Notes: generated by a model from the letters alone, not told the origin. 64,000 bases of DNA from Ascaphus truei (GCA_036426205.1 WSYH01000140.1:62001-126000); one strand, 5' to 3'. Counted from the stretch's first letter, positions 43,335 through 54,345 are shown. Translations and numbers: made by a program.

Positions 43335-44227
43335 GCAGAGGAGAATCTCCCTGAGGAGGGTAGAAAATGGCGGTGCACAGCGTGTCAACAGGCGCCTCAT
43401 GCTTTCCGGAAGCAGGAAGTAAAACGGAAACTGGATGGCGATTTCAATAGAAAAATTTAATGAACAACAAGGACATCAATAAAAAAGGAAAAGTCATCTT
43501 GAGAAGGAACTCTGACACGTTTCGTGCATCTACTGCACTTTGTCAAAGAGTAATAACCCTTCTCGGATGCAGGCATTTAAGGGAGATCTTCAACCGGAAG
43601 TCCCGCCTATCACTCACTCATTGGTTCCTCTATAATGGTACAAGGACCAATAGAGGAGCATGGCGAGTTGAATGGCAGTTCTGGCGGCAAATAGTGCTCC
43701 CTCCTTGTCAATGCAACATTGAGAATACAAAAAAAACATACAACAATAACTTTATCCAGCAAGAGCTGTCTTAACAAACAGGTCATTGTTAACCCCTCCA
43801 TGTGAATACAGACGCGAATGAATATAAACCCAAAAGCGTATGTAATATATGGAGTGGAACAAATACACGTATTTTAATGAAAAACGACCTATTTGAAAAT
43901 AATTAAGAACTGATTAAAAACAAGTTTAAAAAAATGACAATTAGATCAAAACATATAAATGTATGGACATAATTAAACCATTACTAATTCAATGAAAACA
44001 TCTCATAAACCATATTGACACTAAAACAAATTGCTAATTATATAATAATCTAACTTAAATTCATCAACTACAATAAGAGGATATATGTTGGTGTCTATAA
44101 TAGGGGAGACATGGCCAATGAATAATTTGTAAGGTATGTGTAACAAATGTACAAATAAATAGGTCTGTAAACAACCAAGTCTATGTGCTGTAACTATAGA
44201 TATTAATGATCAATCTACATTTGTAAC
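43335..44227. repeat. Left arm of 0.9-kb inverted repeat
   Basis: Pairs with 44492-45381. The pairing register (sum of paired coordinates 88716 at the outer end, 88719 at the inner end) is kept over the whole length, so there are only a few small indels. By eye about 97 percent of sampled positions match. Confidence 0.9.
43501..43564 (-). ncRNA. Hammerhead-ribozyme-like motif, left palindrome arm
   Basis: On the minus strand: GAGAAGG, a 7-nt internal loop, CTCT, core TTGACAA, A, stem II GTGCA-GTAGA-TGCAC, GAAA, palindromic stem III ACGTGT, C, expected cleavage, AGAG, TT, CCTTCTC. Stem I is two-part: CTCT/AGAG and GAGAAGG/CCTTCTC, all perfect. The layout is that of a type I hammerhead with a two-part stem I. 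The core has T for C3 and A for G8, which could form a U-A pair, but G8 is catalytic in known hammerheads, so it may be inactive. Confidence 0.65.
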
Positions 44228-44491
44228 TGTGATGGTTCTATTCTGGTCTTGAATTTGGTACCTGTGTGAATTTATGCTTGTATTGATTGATTGTTATAGG
44301 ATATATACAATTTAACAATAGAATATTCACCTTAATAATCAGTCCATCACACTGATTAATATATCCATCTAAATATCGACTTTTATTATCATCCATATCA
44401 TTGGTATGAACAATTGTTCCAAGTTGATCATTCTTTGCATTTTCATACATTTGTATTCTTTTGATCAATAGGGACGTTTATGGATATATAT

Positions 44492-45381
44492 GTTACAAAT
44501 GTAGATTTATCATTAATATCTATAGTTACAGCACATAGACTTGGTTGTTTACAGACCTATTTATTTGTACATTTGTTACACATACCGTACAAATTATTCA
44601 TTGGCCATGTCTCCCCTATTATAGACACCAACATATATCCTCTTATTGTAGTTGATGAATTTAAGTCAGATTTATTATATAATTAGCAATTTGTTTTAGT
44701 GTCAATATGGTTTATGAGATGTTTTCATTGAATTAGTAATGGTTTAATTATGTCCATAAATTTATATGTTTTGATCTAATTGTCTTTTTTTTTAACTTGT
44801 TTTTAATCAGTTCTTAATTATTTTCAAATAGGTCGTTTTTTCATTAAAATAAGTGTATTTGTTCCACTCCATATATTACATACGCTTTTGGGTTTATATT
44901 CATTCGCGTCAGTATTCACATGGAGGGGTTAACAATGACCTGTTTGTTAAGACAGCTCTTGTTGGATAAAGTTCTTGTTGTATGTTTTTTTGTATTCTCA
45001 ATGGTGCATTGACAAGGAGGGAGCGCTATTTGCCACCAGAACTGCCATTCAACTCGCCATGCTCCTCTATTGGTCCTTGTACCATTACAGAGGAACCAAT
45101 GAGTGAGTGATAGGCGGGACTTCCGGTTGAAGATCTCCCTTAAATGCCTGCATCCGAGAAGGGTTATTACTCTTTGACAAAGTGCAGTAGATGCATAAAA
45201 CGCGTCAGAGTTCCTTCTCAAGATGACTTTTCTTTTTTATTGATGTCCTTGTTCATTAAATTTTTCTATTGAAATCGCCATCCAGTTTCCGTTTTACTTC
45301 CTACTTCCGGAACGCATGAGGCACCTGTTGATACGCTGTGCACCGCCATTTTCTACCCTCCTCAGGGAGATTCTCCTCTGC
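44492..45381. repeat. Right arm of 0.9-kb inverted repeat
   Basis: Reverse complement of 43335-44227. Some differences are at former CG sites; for example CACGAAAC in the left-arm sense strand is CATAAAAC here, which fits CpG decay in both bases. Confidence 0.9.
45156..45219 (+). ncRNA. Hammerhead-ribozyme-like motif, right palindrome arm
   Basis: Same structure as the left-arm copy, in plus sense: GAGAAGG (45156-45162), CTCT (45170-45173), TTGACAA (45174-45180), stem II GTGCA/TGCAT, then AAAA where GAAA is expected, stem III ACGCGT, C (45206), AGAG (45207-45210), CCTTCTC (45213-45219). The GAAA has decayed at a CG site, so this copy is certainly weaker than the left one. Confidence 0.6.
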
Positions 45382-45748
45382 TATACACATTTGGGCTGAG
45401 AGCACGCCGGGACCAGACAGACCACACTTACAAGGGTTCGTGAGTACTATGTCTTTAGACATTGTCATTTATTTTTAATGGTCTAGCTCTAAGGGTTGTT
45501 GTTGGAGTATCATTTAGATAGGGGTCAGGTTTCCTTGTTTACACCCCTAATAATGAGCATCAATGACCAGAGTACAGGCTTGTACTCGCCTTCATAAACC
45601 TGGACCCTTCAACTAATGTGCATTTAAGTAAAGATTAATGAAGACCAAGCTATATAGCTTTTATTCTTTTATCTACGGAAAAGCACTTAATTGAACTTTG
45701 AGCACTGGCAGAGAAACTTTTTCTCCAAAACTATCCCTTTCAGTGTGA

Positions 45749-47300
45749 GTTGGGCAGGCAAATTATTGGAGATAAGGAAAAAGCAGATTTATTAAACAAA
45801 ATCTTTGCCTCTGTGTTTACCAATGAAGAATCAATTTCAATTTAGTGCCGCAACCTCCATATTAATGAACAATTAGTTAACCGAGGAAGAAGTTCACAGG
45901 TGGCTTGGTAAAATTGAAGTAAATAAGGCATCTGGCCCCGATGGCATACATCCAAGAGTTCTCAAGGAGTTAAGCTCAGTAATAGCCAAACCATTACATT
46001 TAATATTCAAGTACTCCATTTCCACAGGCTCAGTACCACAAGATTGGCATAAAACAGATGTGGTGCCTATATTTAAAAAAAGGAGTTAGATCACAACCGG
46101 GGAATTACAGACCTGTAAGTCTGACATCAATAGTGGGGAAGCTACTTGAAGGTTTAATACAGGATAATATTTAGGAATACCTAATGTGATACAACATTAT
46201 TAGTAATAGTCAGCATGGATTTATGAAGGATAGATCTTGCCAATTTCACCTTATTTGTTTCTTTGAGGAGGTAAGTAGGAATTTAGACCAGGGTAATGCA
46301 ATTGATGTGGTCTGCTTAGATTTTGCAAAGGCTTTTGATACGGTTTCACACAAGGTTAGCGTACAAAATTAAGCAAATTGGACTAAGAAAAAATATTTGC
46401 ACCTGGATTGAAATCTGTTTGAAGGATAGACAACAGAGTTGTCATACTGTAAATGGAACTTTTTCAGGTTGGGCTAAAGTGAGTGGAGTACCTCAGGGAT
46501 TGCTACTGGGACCCCTGCTTTTTAACTTGTTTATTAATAACCTTGAGGTTGGCATAGAGAGCAAAGTCTCCATCTTTGCTGAAGACACTAAATTGTGTAA
46601 GGTAGTAGATTCCGAGCAGGATGTAATTTCTCTCCAGAAGGGGTTGGGTAGACTGGAAACTTGGGCAGGTAAATGGCAGATGAGGTTTAATACAGGTAAA
46701 TGTGAGGTTATGCATTTGGGAAACATGAATAAACAGGCGACTTACAAATTAAATGGTGATAAATTGGTGGAATCCTTGATTGAGAAGGATTTAGGAGTGC
46801 TTGTAGACAGCAGGCTTAGCAATAGTGCCCAATGTCAGTCAAACAAGATCTTATCTTGCAATAAATGGGCAATGGCTGGAAGGGAATAAAACATAATGAT
46901 GCCCCTTTATAAAGCATTAGTAAGACCTCACCTTGAATATGGAGTACAATTTTGGCCACCACTCCTTAGAAAATACATGATGGAACTAGAGAGAGTGCAG
47001 AGAAGAGCTACCAAATTATTAATAAAGGGGATGGACAATCTAACGTATGATGAGGCTAGCTAAATTAGATTTATTTACATTAGAAAATACTGTAGGGGCG
47101 TCAGAGGGGATATGATAACTATATACAAATATATTCGGGGACCGTACAAGGAGCTTTCAAAAGAACTATTCATTCAAATGGAAGTACAAAGGACACCGGG
47201 TCATCCCCTAATGTTGGAGTAAAGGAGATTTTACCAGCAACAAAGGAAAGGGTTCTTTACAGTAAGGGCAGTTAAATGTGGAATTCATTACCCATGGAGA
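45749..47300 (+). pseudogene. CR1 LINE reverse transcriptase, decayed
   Basis: In order, with frame breaks between: ADLLNKIFASVFTNEESI-like text near 45785; KASGPDGIHPRVLKEL near 45930; SVPQDWHKTDVVPIFKK; NYRPVSLTSIVGKLLEG; SQHGFMKDRSC; DFAKAFDTVSHK near 46320. Then an open frame of 188 codons (46323-46889) holds GVPQGLLLGPLLFNLFINNL, FAEDTKLCKVVDSEQDV and WQMRFNTGKCEVMHLGN. The catalytic motif FADD has become FAED, so the enzyme would be dead even without the frameshifts. Downstream LVRPHLEYGVQFWPP and ERVQRRATKL continue the C-terminal domain. Confidence 0.85.
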
Positions 47301-47639
47301 CTGTGATGGCAGATACAATAGATGTGTTCAAAAAAGGTTGGACATCTTTTTAGAAAGGTAAGGTATACAGGGATATACCAAATAAGTCAACATGGCAAGG
47401 ATGTTGATCCAGGGAGTAATCTGATTGATAATTAATGGAGTCAGGAAGGAATTTAATTTTCCCCTTATGAGATATCATTGGATGATATATCACTGGGTTT
47501 TTTTTTGTTTACCTTCCTCTGAATCAATATACTGTAAGTACAAAAACAGGATAAAGTATCTGTCGTATAATTCAGCACAGGTTGAACTTGATGGACGCAT
47601 GTATTTTTTCAACCTCATCTGCAATGTAACTATGTAACT

Positions 47640-48759
47640 GCTGCACCAAAGGTTACACAGTAAAAAAATTGGTAGTGTAGATACCTGCTGAAAGGGTCAC
47701 ACCTTGACACGGTTGCAACCTATCATGTTTTTGACAAAATATTGAACTAAATAACCCATAATTCTGAGAAGAAAAACATATCAAAATAAATGGAATAATT
47801 AGTTTTATTGGATGTGCATTGGTTCTTCTTTGTTTACGGTCTTATTATGATTTGTTCTGATTATCGTTACCCTGAATGTTCTTGTCCATTGTATTTGTAT
47901 GTGACATTTTACTACTAGAGTGTGTAATTATTATGTACATGCTTTATGTGACTTTAATCACCCATTGTGCATTGTTGGGGGCATTTCAATAAGAAACAAG
48001 GCTGTTAATACAAACTGGTAACTGAGACTCTATAGTAGTGGAACGGAAGGAACTCCCTAACCTGAATCGGGTAACTTTGATCTTTTTCTCTCTAAGCAAC
48101 TGCCACGTGTTGTCTGAGATTTAATTATGCCCTTTTTCTACCATTGTTGGTTCAGGTCAGATTTTGCGGGGTTTTTTTTAGCTATTTTTTTTCTTGGTGT
48201 GTTTTTTTTTTTTTTTTTCAATTAAACAAAATATTTCAGGTTTGTCATTGTTTCTTTTTTGTACTGTAGAACTTGAGGGTCACTTAATGAGTTTTAGCAA
48301 ATGGTTTTTCCCTAGTGTACTGTATGTGAGAATGTGTTTTAGACTGGCCAGTGTTCTCTTAACCTGGTCAGCATAACTGTGGCATTCAGGATTTGAACAT
48401 AAGATCGCTGACCCCATTCTCCTTTTTTTGCAAGCTGAGAAACAGTGGTTATTTGGCTTGTAATGGTTTTCCATGATTGCTTTTCCATGAGTGCCATAAG
48501 CAAGCAGCAAAAAAACATAACCAGTTTGCTATGTATCCTGTAAGTGAGCTGTCCTGAGTCAGCTGCTAAACCCTTAACTGGGTAACCAAAACATCCCCCA
48601 CTTCCCATGATGCATCTATTCATGAATGTAGTCCTCAAAATTAGCTTATTCATGTACAATATATTGTAATTCCAGAAGCCCTGGGTTAAAGAGTGGTTGA
48701 TGAAAGCTAGCAGTGTACCATTCAAATATCATATTATGGGCAAATCCTAACAGAAGATG
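47640..48759. other. No gene or recognised repeat
   Basis: AT-rich DNA with a T-run at about 48202-48219. Confidence 0.5.
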
Positions 48760-48767
48760 TTTTAGAC

Positions 48768-49051
48768 CAGGGGTTCTCAAACAGTCATCTTTGGACCAAT
48801 GCTAGACCCTGAAGACATTTATTCGAATTCTCTGAAAACCATGCAAATGTTCTTCAAGCCGTCTTCTGCATTCAGCAACTCGTATATCTGCCAGCATATC
48901 AATGTTAAAGGCTGATATGTATTTCACATTCATCATTTTTTAATTCTATTTTGTACACAAATATATCGATATTAATCAACAAAGAAAATACGGTGTTCTG
49001 CCAAATATTAACACTAAAGTGGTCCATGATGAGGAAAACTTTGAGAACATG
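48768..49051. mobile_element. Old hAT-type MITE (CAGGGGTTCTCAAAC end)
   Basis: The left end CAGGGGTTCTCAAAC is mirrored by a decayed CTTTGAGAACATG. The flanks TTTTAGAC (48760-48767) and TATTAGAC (49052-49059) match at seven of eight bases. The interior is unique and AT-rich. Confidence 0.7.
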
Positions 49052-49059
49052 TATTAGAC

Positions 49060-49676
49060 TATTACAATAACCTCTACATGCAGGTCACCTGGCAGCGACT
49101 TGGAGAAAGGTGCGTTAGTTTGCTTTCTCTGCGTGTGTTCTCATTCTGTGTATATGCTCATAAATGCACATGGTGCATCATTTCAGTGAATGTCCTTATT
49201 TGGGATATTTAGGAATATGGAGAACTATGCCGTTGTCATTTCGAACGCTGACATTCCTTTTTTTTCTGATCTTGTACTTGCTCTACTGTTTCATTTACTA
49301 AAGCGTATCAACTTTCCTTTAACCTTTTAACTTTCTGTGACTTTGAAAATAAAGATCTCTTAATCTAATATTTAGTACTTGCTACAGATGTAGCTAGCAT
49401 CATTGTTCCTGATAACACAACATATCCCATTATAACCAAGAAGACCACAGTTTCCATTTGGCTTCAGTGGCAGTGATGGTGCAAAATATCACAGCATATC
49501 GCACCACAAGGAAACCATAGAGCCTGCTACATCTGTACTTCTAAGAATAATACACTTGTGTATAGGAAGAGAGATTATTTTTACTGTTTCAAAACAAATG
49601 TGTATTCTCGAGCAGGGAAGGCACTTTTTGATTCTGGAGCATGGCGGCATCTTCTCACTAACTTAATTGTGTAGAC
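49060..49676. other. No gene or recognised repeat
   Basis: AT-rich DNA. Confidence 0.5.
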
Positions 49677-49914
49677 CAGGGGTGCTCAACTCCAGTCCCT
49701 TTCAACCTTCTCAACAGGTCAGGTTTTTCGGGATATTCCTGCTTCAGCACAGGTGGCTCAATCAGTCCATGCTTCAGCACAGGTGGTTCAATCAGAGGCT
49801 GTCTTTGACTGAGCCACTGATTGAGTCACCTCTGCTGCAGCTGGTATATTTCTGAAGAACTGACCTGTACGGTGGGTGGGGGGAGTTGTTGAGGGCTGGA
49901 GTTGATCACCCCTG
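49677..49914. mobile_element. hAT MITE (CAGGGGTGCTCAACTCC family)
   Basis: Starts CAGGGGTGCTCAACTCCAG and ends GGAGTTGATCACCCCTG. Inside, the phrase GCTTCAGCACAGGTGG-TCAATCAG is duplicated in tandem (49740-49795). Flanking 8-mers GTGTAGAC and GTATACAG match poorly (five of eight). Confidence 0.8.
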
Positions 49915-51355
49915 GTATACAGTTAAAGTGAGAGGAAATGGGTGGGGTGGATCAGCGTACTGATGAAGTGAGGGCGAGTGGAGGGTGCTGAAACGACCTC
50001 AATTAAGAAACTAGATGGTCATAGTATGACCTAGATGGTCATTGTACGACTTGCTGTCCCCAGCACCAGTAACAAGCAAATTTGTGTGGGGGTCCCTGCT
50101 TCTGAATTCCCCCCACCATCTCCTACCCCCGCAGCATTAATCCTTCGGAGTCGCGGGGCCGTAGTACCGACGACATTAAGGCTGATTGTATCTGTACTAA
50201 CTGTGCTCCATAAAGAGCACAGCAACCATCCCACTTGAAAACAAAGCTAACACCTTCTCTGGCTTTACGGGAAGCTTCATTGTCAGCACGTACTGTATCA
50301 TGTAAAAGATTCACTATCCTGTTTATTAAATGGGAGTTCATTATCAGAGTAATGTAAAGGCAGATTTGGTTGACCATTATTTATTTTGGTGTTTTCAATT
50401 CTATATTTTAAGTGATCTGTATATTATTGGTTGACTGTATGTTTTAATGTGACATTGACGCGGTCCCAGCGGTTATAACATGCTCTCGCTTTGTAAGCCT
50501 CTCCTGCTAATGATTTTGTCAAGTCGAATTCTGAATTTCCATTCTGTTACCATATTTGTTTTGTATTTGTGTTAAACAGTGTCTAGAATTGTCGCATGTC
50601 TCGGATTAAGCCATTCACTGTAAGAGTGGCTGGCAACTCATTGCTTTAAGATAAATTCACAAACAAGCAACTATAAAGAAATGTACCCCTCTCTAGCACC
50701 AAATGGTGTTTGTAAATCTTTGGATTGGGTAACGTGCTCACAGTTTCTGTGCCTGTACTTAGTTATGTAGGCAAGTCCTATATATCTTTTCCAATCCCGG
50801 CTTTGAAAAACAAATATCTAATTGCTGTGTTTAATACTCCTCATTCTTCACTTTGATAGATGTCCTCTTGAGTTGCTACAAAGGTTCACACTATGGTACT
50901 TGATATGGGAGATGCTCACTGGCTCTTAAAAATAAATAAATCGGGTTTTTTGTTTGGATTTATGGGGAAAATGGGAATGATATAAAAATAGAATCCCGCT
51001 TTGCCTCCTCGCTCACCCCTCTTTCCCTCCTCAATTTCCTTTCTTCCTCTTGTTGTTCACCTCCTCTCCTTTCTTTCTTTTTGGACCCTCCCTACCTGTA
51101 GAAAGAGGAAACATTGTGAGACTGTTAATTCTTATCAGTGTTCCCTACAGAATAGAATCAAAAGTAAGTTTTTGCCTTAAATGCCATTCAGATTTCGGAA
51201 GGAAGGGCTTAACGGTGCAATTCCACAGTCTGACGGTTGAATTTCTTATAACCTCTGAATGGAGACGCGTTTGTCAATCCAGTTTTTCCTTTACCCTCTC
51301 CTCACCCTGTCCTTCTCAGAGAGCCAATCAGGTTAAAGGGAGGAAGGGGGACTTG
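49915..51355. other. No gene or recognised repeat
   Basis: About 1.4 kb. Overlapping frames on both strands at 50031-50238 have no recognisable domain. Confidence 0.5.
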
Positions 51356-52385
51356 AACATAGCACTCTCCTAGATCCTCTACAATCTGGTTTCTGCACTG
51401 CTCACTCCACTGAAACAGCCCTCAACAAAGTAACTAATGACCTCCGTGCTGCCAAAGACCAAGATAATTATTTACCCTGCTTATATTACTCAACCTCTCT
51501 GCAGCTTTTGATACTGTGGACCACCCACTTCTCCTTCTCATTCTCCATACTCTTAGTATCCGTAACAAAGCTCTATCCCGGATTTCCTCTTTCCTCTCTC
51601 ATTGTACTTTCAGTCTCTCTTGCTAACACCAACTCCTCCTTCGATCTATCTGTGGGCGTACCATACTCAGGGGTCTGTCCTGTGACCTCTTCTCTTTTCT
51701 CTTTACACACTCTCTAGGTGGCATAATCCCATCTCTTGGATTAAAATATCACGTCTATGCTGATGAGACACAATAATACCTTTCAACCCCTGACCTTACA
51801 CCTGCTGTACAGAACAAAGTCTCTGAATGTGTTTGGCTAAATCATCCTGGAACGCCCTCCTCGAATCAAAGTTAACATGTCAAAGACGGAGCTCCACCTG
51901 CTTCTTTCCAAGCCTGGCACCACTGCCACCTTATACATTACTGCTGGCAGCACTATCATACACCCAGTATCACAAGCACGCTGCCTTTGGTGTCACATTT
52001 GACTCCTCCCTCCCATTCAACCTCACATTCACAATGTAGCTAAAACCAGTTTTTTTTTTCTCCATGACATTGAGCGAGAGAGAAAAGGCATATTTTGGCA
52101 AACTGCAAAAACTCTAGCGCAGGCCCTCATTCTCTCCCGTCTCGGTTATTGTAACCTTATGTCGAGCCTTCCTGCCTCTCACCTGTCTCCCCTACAATCT
52201 ATCCTAAACGCTGCTGCTAGAATCACTTTACTCTCTCCTAAATCTGTCTCGGTGTCTCTCCAGCTGAAATCACTCTCCTGACTTCCTATTAAATCCTGTA
52301 TTACTTCCAAATTATCCTACTCTCCTTTAAGGCTATACACCCTTCTGCCCCTCCAAACATCTCTGCCCTAATTTCTCACTATACT
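51356..52385 (+). mobile_element. LINE relic (L2/CR1/Rex1-like), older copy
   Basis: This copy reaches further 5' than those at 281-1440 and 6405-7446. It covers CTACAATCTGGTTTCTGCAC and the first reverse-transcriptase block (SAAFDTVDHPLLL-like text near 51500), the YADET text near 51755 in place of YADD, and the C-terminal part to ISHYT near 52380. Stops and frameshifts are numerous, so no long frame survives. It ends abruptly in a poly-T tract. Confidence 0.8.

Positions 52386-52418
<33 letters not shown>
52386..52418. repeat. Poly-T tract
   Basis: About 33 consecutive T separate the LINE relic from the next repeat. It may be the poly-A tail of a minus-strand retroinsertion that cut the LINE. 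Confidence 0.95.
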
Positions 52419-52419
<1 letters not shown>

Positions 52420-52423
52420 TTAT

Positions 52424-52665
52424 TCACGTGAGCCGGTGTGGACAGAGCTAGTCAGAGGGCCTTGTGCTTACAACTACAAGGACTGCATGCAGTCACTGAT
52501 CATAGTTCAAGTGCTATATTTAAAAAGAATCCCCAGATTCATCAAGCTCCATTAGGGGTTAACTCCCATTAATTTGAAGGGGAATTATGAATGTTTTTAA
52601 TATTTATGTTGACTTCCAAATTCAGCTGTAACCCTCCCTCCCTGGCTGCAATGGAGTTTACATCA
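52424..52665. repeat. Dispersed repeat, copy 1 (pairs with 55862-56100)
   Basis: Shared phrases in the same order: GTCAGAGGGCC, AAGGACTGCATGCAGTCACT, CCCAGATTCATCAAGCTC, AGGGGTTAAC, and TATGTTGACTT-CAAAT. No inverted ends were found; the nature of the repeat is unknown. Confidence 0.75.
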
Positions 52666-53690
52666 GTGTGTCTCTTGGCTACTCAGAAGGCATTGCCTTA
52701 TTCAGGATGCAGGCTGGGCAACGAGGTAGCTAAGATGGAAATGATGGGCGCCAGAAACTTTTATAGTACAAACACTCTTTATCTGTGCTCCCTGTTACTG
52801 GGCTCTTCTCACTCATGCACAGTACACAGTAGCATACTGTAGATGTCCGTTTCATTTCGCTTGTCTGTACTCTTAACAGGCGCATCCCCAGGAGCCCTCA
52901 CATTAAACACTCGGGAGGTGTGGACACATGACGTGATTCTCTTTTAATTGACCTGTCCCAATTCTCCATACCATCTATTACGCTCTGTCATTATGGGACG
53001 CTTCGTGGGTCCTGGCTGACTCACTATAAATGGGGAATCTACACCCCATTCCTGTCTCTGAAATACCACTTCCAGACGACTAGTATTTAAGGCGTGTGGG
53101 GCTCTGCCTGTAGAGCTGATCCTATGGCACTTGGAGCCCCTCCTCATGGGGACCTCTGTAGCGTGCCCATCTCCTCTTCTGTGAACCACTGGATTCACCT
53201 TGGCCACGTCTCGGAACCCTATCTGAAGGGGCGCTGTCCCTATCTAGAACATAATGAACGGGGATGGGTCTGTCCTATACTGTACACTCGGAAACATACT
53301 TCTTAACTATATACACTGATGCTCCTCCACTCTTCCTATCCAGGAACCTCCCCTCTAGAACCTTCTCCCTGTATATATCCCCTGTGACGTCCTTGTCTCC
53401 AGGCAACACAGGGCAGCGCTTAGCCTCTGCTTACTCGCCCCCAATCCTGTGTAATGGGAATAGTATCGCGCTATATGTGGGTGCACACCATTAACTCCTG
53501 AATGGCCATCGTAATCCCATAGGGGGGGGGGAATTACAGAACCTTAATTTTCCTGATGCAATGAGTGATCTGTTACTTTGTAATTAATTTGTTGGCTCAT
53601 AATAATGGTTTGTATGTGTTGATTGTATTTACATTTTACTTAAAGTTGATTTTATAGTCTATACATATACTGTATAACACATTATATAAG
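52666..53690. other. Unassigned segment
   Basis: About 1 kb. The middle (52880-53500) is richer in GC with CT-rich phrases and may be LTR-derived, but I find no TG...CA ends or duplication. A G-run lies at 53522-53531. Short frames only. Confidence 0.4.
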
Positions 53691-54077
53691 TTATGGTGGG
53701 TAAAAAAACCACTGTACAGCAAATACAAATATCACTTGTGAACACATTAACACGTCTCGGACAGGTCTGTAACCCTGCGATTACCATAATCTCCCAGGAT
53801 ACAGTGCTTCCACTGCAGCCAAGGATTCTGGGAAGTGAAATGCAAATTAGCACACAGTGAAACCTTTTACTTCATGTCCGTTTTAAAATGGACCCTTATA
53901 AGCTTAAGCCTGCCGCATTACACAGCTTTTCAGTGCAGCCTGGGGTAAAGAAGTGCAGAGCCAGTAACCTACTCCCAGACATACTAGGGAGACCCAAAAG
54001 GTCAAAACAGCTGGGGATGGTTATACTGACTTTGTAATGTGAAGCTGGGATAGGTTTCAACCACATATTAAAACAGG
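53691..54077. repeat. TTATGGTGGGTAAA repeat family, copy 1
   Basis: It begins TTATGGTGGGTAAAAAAACC and includes CACTTGTGAACACATTAACA, GTCTCGGACAGGTCTG, TTCCACTGCAGCCAAGG, TATAAGCTTAAGCCTGC and a degraded hammerhead-like motif near its right end. Copies: 54078-54345 directly following, and 63187-63505 inverted. Confidence 0.75.
53976..54028 (+). ncRNA. Degraded hammerhead-like motif (class 2)
   Basis: CAG and CAT, then CTAGGGA (for CTGATGA), stem II GACC-CAAAA-GGTC, AAAA (for GAAA), CAGCTG stem III, then ATG and CTG, which can pair with CAT and CAG as stem I. The arrangement is right but the core is mutated at several positions, so it is presumably inactive. Confidence 0.42.
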
Positions 54078-54345
54078 TTATGGTGGGTAAAAACAGAGAC
54101 AAAAACCCAACACTGTACAGTGTATAGCAAACTCAAACATCACTTGTGAGCACATTCACATGTCTCAGACAGGTCTGCAACCCTGCCTTTCCCCTGCCTT
54201 ATCTCTTGGCATACAGTGTTTCCACTGCAGCCAAGGATTCTGGGCACAAGTGGAGCAATTCAATATGTCTGCGATCTGGCACGCAGGGAAACGGAAGAGG
54301 ACTTCTCTTCCAGTTCCGTGAGGCAGCTAAGGGTTAATAGTTACT
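54078..54345. repeat. TTATGGTGGGTAAA repeat family, copy 2
   Basis: A tandem second copy starting TTATGGTGGGTAAAAACAG, with ATCACTTGTGAGCACATTCA, GTCTCAGACAGGTCTGC and TTCCACTGCAGCCAAGG. It is truncated before the region that carries the hammerhead-like motif in copy 1. Confidence 0.75.

Larger units (their letters stand above)
43334..45734 (+). mobile_element. Palindromic hammerhead-bearing element inserted in CR1 (locus D)
   Basis: The insertion is bounded by the 14-bp direct duplication CCCTTTCAGTGTGA (43320-43333 and 45735-45748). It consists of a left arm (43335-44227), a 264-bp spacer, a right arm (44492-45381) that is the near-identical reverse complement of the left, and a 353-bp unique tail (45382-45734). 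Each arm carries an outward-reading hammerhead-like motif. Downstream of each is a TTATTGATGTCC / TTCATTAAATTTTTC AT-rich stretch and then CCATCCAGTTTCCG. No reverse transcriptase is encoded. Penelope-like elements combine hammerheads, inverted partial copies and variable-length duplications; that assignment is an inference. Confidence 0.75.
43021..47639 (+). mobile_element. CR1-type LINE, split by a palindromic insertion
   Basis: One LINE copy in two pieces: 43021-43333 and 45735-47639, interrupted by the 2.4-kb element at 43334-45734. The left piece encodes the region before the reverse transcriptase. The right piece encodes the reverse transcriptase and ends in a 3' UTR with GTTGAACTTGATGGACGC and a tail of ATGTAACT repeats. 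Frameshifts and stops are spread through it. The 14-bp duplication CCCTTTCAGTGTGA at both junctions shows that the two pieces were once continuous. Confidence 0.85.

Noticed and set aside
49980..50015. GCTGAAACGACC as a possible further hammerhead GAAAC
   Set aside because: There is no CTGANGA-like core or stem II at the required distance.
52860..53530. GC-richer segment resembling an LTR or coding exon
   Set aside because: No TG...CA ends, duplication, open frame or protein family could be recognised, so no call was made.
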